From Huiozyma naganishii CBS 8797 (Eukaryota > Ascomycota > Saccharomycetes > Saccharomycetales > Saccharomycetaceae), in NCBI RefSeq assembly GCF_000348985.1, contig NC_035931.1, forward strand, positions 522,735-586,734: a stretch of DNA of 64,000 bases, given 5' to 3'. The notes beneath the pieces are model-generated. The model was given only the letters and a program-made list of their open reading frames with translations. It did not search any database and was not told where the DNA came from. This document shows, piece after piece, positions 60,415 through 64,000 of the stretch. The position numbers and the translations under genes are program-made. Each line of letters begins with the position of its first letter. The first letter of the stretch is position 1.

Positions 60415-61246
60415 AGACGATTTTATTAGGTTACGCCAAGTTGCTTATTAAGGGATGGCCTTTTTTTGAAGGTTTTTCTTGCGGGGTTTTCTGGGGCTCG
60501 AAGACAAGATGAGCACGTGGCTGCTCTTTGCTAGACCGTGGGCTTGGACATCTCTCTTGGCGCTGGCTGGAACGTTTGTCTTCACTCTCCAACTGGCGCG
60601 ATGCTGGCTTTCTGTACCGGTCACGTGCTGACAGTGGAGTTTGGGCGCCGCCATGCCGTTTGTTTCTGCGACAGTCGATAAGAACATTTATTTCAATTAC
60701 CTAGTGACAGTATACTCTGAACTGTAGTTTCCAGCTACTGTGGGAGATCAAGAGTATAGCCGGATATTTCAGGCGTGTTCTGTTATTTTAGTGGGGCAAG
60801 AGTGTCTTGTAAGTAGCTATGTGCCTGCGCTTCTGCGCTGGAGGACTGTGTAAATTGGGCACCTTCTCCAGGTCACCGTGATATGCGCTGAGTTAAACTA
60901 TACCACAACGATCCGGACATTCTCCCATAGAAATTCTAGTTGCCTGGCCATTACGTAGACCCGTAACACGGAGCTGATACAGCCACAGCGTTTCGCGCCA
61001 TGCTGAGGCCAGGGACTGCACTGTAAAGTTTTAAGAAACTTCTCTTGCTTAATTTCCGATTCACTAAGAGACATGCTAGATATTGCGTTAGCAAACAACG
61101 TTCACTCTATTGACCAAGTATCTACAAATATTGCGTAGTCTTCTAGAAGGAGAGTATATATTACATAAGTACACTAATTGTACATTAACAAAGCGTCGGT
61201 TCTTTTTTATATTTTCCCGGTGAGAATTTTTCACTTGACAAACTCA

Positions 61247-61270
61247 CGCGGGCACCTCCGCGGGCACCTC
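61247..61270. repeat. Tandem duplicate of CGCGGGCACCTC
   Basis: Two perfect adjoining copies of this 12-mer lie at 61247-61258 and 61259-61270, GC-rich against an AT-rich surrounding. The GGCACC part resembles an incomplete Aft core but no gene follows closely. Confidence 0.85.
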
Positions 61271-61540
61271 CGCTTACATTTTTTCAACATTCCCCACGTA
61301 CTAACAAATAGCTCGTGAGAGTTTCAGCTTATATCTCAGTGCTGGAAATTATAGTGAAACTGTAATTTCATTTGGTAAACTGCAATTTTGGTAGTGTGGA
61401 AAAGATGAAAATTTTCATTGAATTGATGTAACACGTACACGTTGTATAGTTCTATTTAGAGAAACCGATACAGAATTCACGTAATAGAAGCCTATAGCAG
61501 GATGTGTGAAGCATATCCCGACGAATTCCAGTAGTGGCGA

Positions 61541-61720
61541 TGTTCAGTTGGATTACCGTCTTATGCTTGTCGTTTCAAATGGAAAGAAGTAGTCTTGTTC
61601 AGTTGGATTTTGAGCAGCTTGTTTGTCACAGTAAATAGAAAGTAGAGCAGTCTTCTACAGTTCGACGCTTAATTATGAGTAGCAGTTGGAGTTTGCTGTC
61701 GTCAGAGTAAATGCAACCGT
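61541..61720. repeat. Degenerate ~55-base tandem repeat
   Basis: TGTTCAGTTGGATT at 61541-61554 recurs at 61596-61609, with CTTGT, AAAG and AGTC words at matching offsets; a more diverged third unit starts near 61655. The period is 55 bases. Confidence 0.55.
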
Positions 61721-62717
61721 TTCATCTGGAAACAGTTGAGCTAAGGTCTCAAAATTAACGGTCTGTTGAAGGTAACGTGGGCTCTTGTAGGGCTGGCAGT
61801 CGGTTGAGTTGAAGAAGCAATCTTATCGTAGAGTTAACTTGACAAACGGTAACGGCTAAGCAATTGCAAGGAGGGCTGTGGGACAAGAGGGCTTCAGTGA
61901 CGACGGGGATTCCAGTGGGCCCTTCTCGGACGTTCCTATGCTTCTATGTCCCGGGCGATAGGTCAGTCTATCATTGCTGGCACAGGTGTTGACAGAGACA
62001 ACCAGACTGTACGTGCTATGGAAAAGGCTTGGTCGGGTGCGCTGGGATGGGCGATGCCGGTTTTCTTACTCCGTCTCTTCTTCTGCCATGCACCCGTGTT
62101 TATAATTGAGAGCACAGCTGTTTTCAAAAACATTTCATGGCGAGAAGACTTTTTCTCTGAGTTATGTTTTCCCTTTTGGGCGCTGATATTTTAAATAATC
62201 TTATATGTTATATTGAATTATATTGGTATTTTATGCAACATTAACATTCATCTTGTCTAAGCAGGGGCGCTATGTTCTGTTGCCTAAAGCTGTCATATTT
62301 GAGAGAATACTTGGTATTTCAATAACGAGTCTTTCGTTTGATCCGGAGTGCTCAGGTTATTCAATCATCGTATGTATTTGAAATATTACAGCAATTCCGT
62401 TGGCGTGGTTCTGTTATTGCAAGAATAACCGTTTTCGTTTGAAGTAGTGTGGTACATGACGGACGATTATTTAGTTCATTTTTATCAAGGAGAGAGGTCT
62501 AGTTGTTCTCTAAACGATATATGGAGCTGCGTCGGTTGAAGAAACGCAGATATTATTATGAGCAGCACGAGTAAAGAATACGACAAGATAACTGAGGTAT
62601 TCCGTTCCCCTTTGATACTAAACGGTCAGACGTTACGACGAGTTGCCTGAAGAGACCCGTTTATTACTGATGCTGAATGGTTTATGCTACGAAGAGTACC
62701 GGTTCATTTCCTGTTGA

Positions 62718-62775
62718 GATTGAGTGGTTAGATATTACAAGGAGATACTTGAGCTGATCTGATTGAATGGTTAGA
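62718..62775. repeat. Diverged direct repeat GATTGA(A/G)TGGTTAGA, period 43
   Basis: The 15-base word occurs at 62718-62732 with G and at 62761-62775 with A. A related TGCTGAATGGTTTA lies ~80 bases upstream. Confidence 0.6.
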
Positions 62776-63764
62776 AAGAGGTTTCTTCCGGTAGACGTCT
62801 GTTGCTTCGAAGAAAAGTGCCAGGATAGAAACTGCAAGGGATAGTAATTTAACAAGATTCAGAACGGCGACAGGTATGATATGACGGAAAGAGGGATTTA
62901 ATTACTTTGATGCTCTAATGGAGTAGCGCTATCATCAATGTTGATAGAATACTGTTTCAATCACCAGTGATCAGAGAGGATTCGCATTTGTAGCAATGAG
63001 TTGAACTGGTGCAAGCTACGCTTATATGACGATACTGTTGCAGGGATTGAATTACGTTTGATCATTTATTTGGAGTCAAAGAGCCGTGGGTATTTATATG
63101 TATCGATTTCTGTGCAGAATCATGAGGGGCAGTGCAGTGTTAGAATGTAGAGTATCGTTGCCGGTTGAGAAACGGTTGTTGCATAGTAAGCAGTAATCGT
63201 CAGTGGCCTGGTCTGTTATTTCACGATGCATTTTCTATTATAATATATCAGTCTAAGAATAAGAGGAGGAAATACGGCAGAGGGAAAGACGGTCTCGATA
63301 CTGGTACTTTTCAAGAGAGCTGTCGTTTATAAAACTGGAAACGGAGGTTACTTATGCGATGCTTATGGGATATTCGTTCTGTTGGAAGGTCTTTGTTAGT
63401 CACTTTATTGGTCAATCAGGTGAACAAGTTGCACGGTGGTGGTCTGTTTCAAATACTTTAATAGAGCGGAAGGCTGTCTGTGAGTACTGGATTGGAGCAG
63501 TGTTTTTAACAGGAGGATATATCATTAAGGCGACGGTATTTGGCGGTTGCTTAATTGAAACCAGGGAGGAATTCGATGATTTTTATAAAAATCGATGCTT
63601 ATGCACGGCCTTTTGAGAGAGAGCGGGCGATGGCGGAGGGGGGTCTGGTGGATTGAGTTAGAGTGTGGGATGGGGTAAACAGGGTCTGCCGACACCTATA
63701 TCTATTTTTTGTACTTTGAATGGGTTTCCGCAGGGAATGTGTTTTGCATGATTATGGGATGTTT

Positions 63765-63798
63765 TTTGCATTCTGGGAAAATGTACTTTGCATTCTGG
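63765..63798. repeat. TTTGCATTCTGG direct repeat, period 22
   Basis: Perfect 12-base copies lie at 63765-63776 and 63787-63798, and a partial TTTGCATGATTATGGG copy precedes them near 63743. Confidence 0.75.
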
Positions 63799-64000
63799 CA
63801 GATTTTTTTGCACCCCTATTTCGGAGGGAGACGGGGCTGGGTCACTCTGGACGGCACTGCGTCATTGGCCCTGGTCCAGCCTGTCCGTAAACGGTAACTG
63901 GCACGCGGAATGTAGATATAGTATTAGCTGTGCAAAAGCCCTGGAGAAGATACCTTGTGGCACCGAGGTGGTGAAGCAGTGCACGATTGACGCTCCACAA

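Larger units (their letters stand above)
59556..64000. other. 4.4-kb subtelomere-like region without convincing genes
   Basis: No frame codes a recognisable protein; ORFs of up to 87 codons (for example at 59684-59947, 61946-62194 and 63359-63616) have no known motif. The region is broken up by short degenerate direct repeats listed separately. Following a transporter, a mannosyltransferase and a broken adhesin, it resembles the gene-poor DNA near yeast chromosome ends. No telomeric repeat array is visible. Confidence 0.5.

Noticed and set aside
61946..62194. 82-codon ORF in the terminal tract
   Set aside because: Composition and context give no support, and no family is recognised.

Overview
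The window reads as the genome of a budding yeast of the family Saccharomycetaceae that descends from the whole-genome duplication (WGD). Every recognised gene has a Saccharomyces cerevisiae counterpart, no introns are needed in any of them, and genes are dense with short intergenic gaps. Highly expressed genes (the SSA-type HSP70, RPL8, SBP1) show strong codon bias. The gene order interleaves three S. cerevisiae segments, YLR310-314, YLL024-045 and YHL023-040, which matches the pre-WGD order with a different set of losses from S. cerevisiae. A Kazachstania/Huiozyma/Naumovozyma-like species would fit, but I cannot name the species from sequence alone.

Layout. 1-10,068: CDC25 (RasGEF, cut by the left edge), an ATG39-like nuclear-envelope autophagy receptor, MRPL15, SPH1 (polarisome) and CDC3 (septin), in the order of YLR310C-YLR314C. 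10,658-27,362: an SSA-type HSP70, NPR3 (SEACIT), GPI13, SNF6, a YHL026C-like membrane protein, RIM101, OCA5 and ENT4. 28,155-43,603: UBI4 with only two ubiquitin units, ECM29, GOS1, the divergent glycerol pair FPS1/GUT1, RPL8 and SBP1. 44,256-51,031: CBP2, EFM1 and an ARN1-type siderophore transporter. 51,032-64,000: sparse, subtelomere-like DNA with an MNN1-family mannosyltransferase, a broken GPI-anchored cell-wall adhesin (two frameshifts and one stop) and a final 4.4 kb with no convincing gene but several short degenerate tandem repeats.

Functional links. UBI4 and ECM29 (ubiquitin and proteasome adaptor) are convergent neighbours. FPS1 and GUT1 (glycerol channel and glycerol kinase) share one divergent promoter region, although they lie on different chromosomes in S. 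cerevisiae. Iron uptake, cell-wall glycosylation and an adhesin cluster toward the likely chromosome end.

Most noteworthy non-coding signals: a perfect 24-bp inverted repeat around a CACGTG motif between RIM101 and OCA5; three CACGTG motifs upstream of UBI4; a pair of ACGCGT (MCB) sites upstream of SPH1; and a possible spliced or decayed gene between NPR3 and GPI13. No clearly novel multi-gene system was found. Identifications come from remembered family sequences and synteny; no database search was run.
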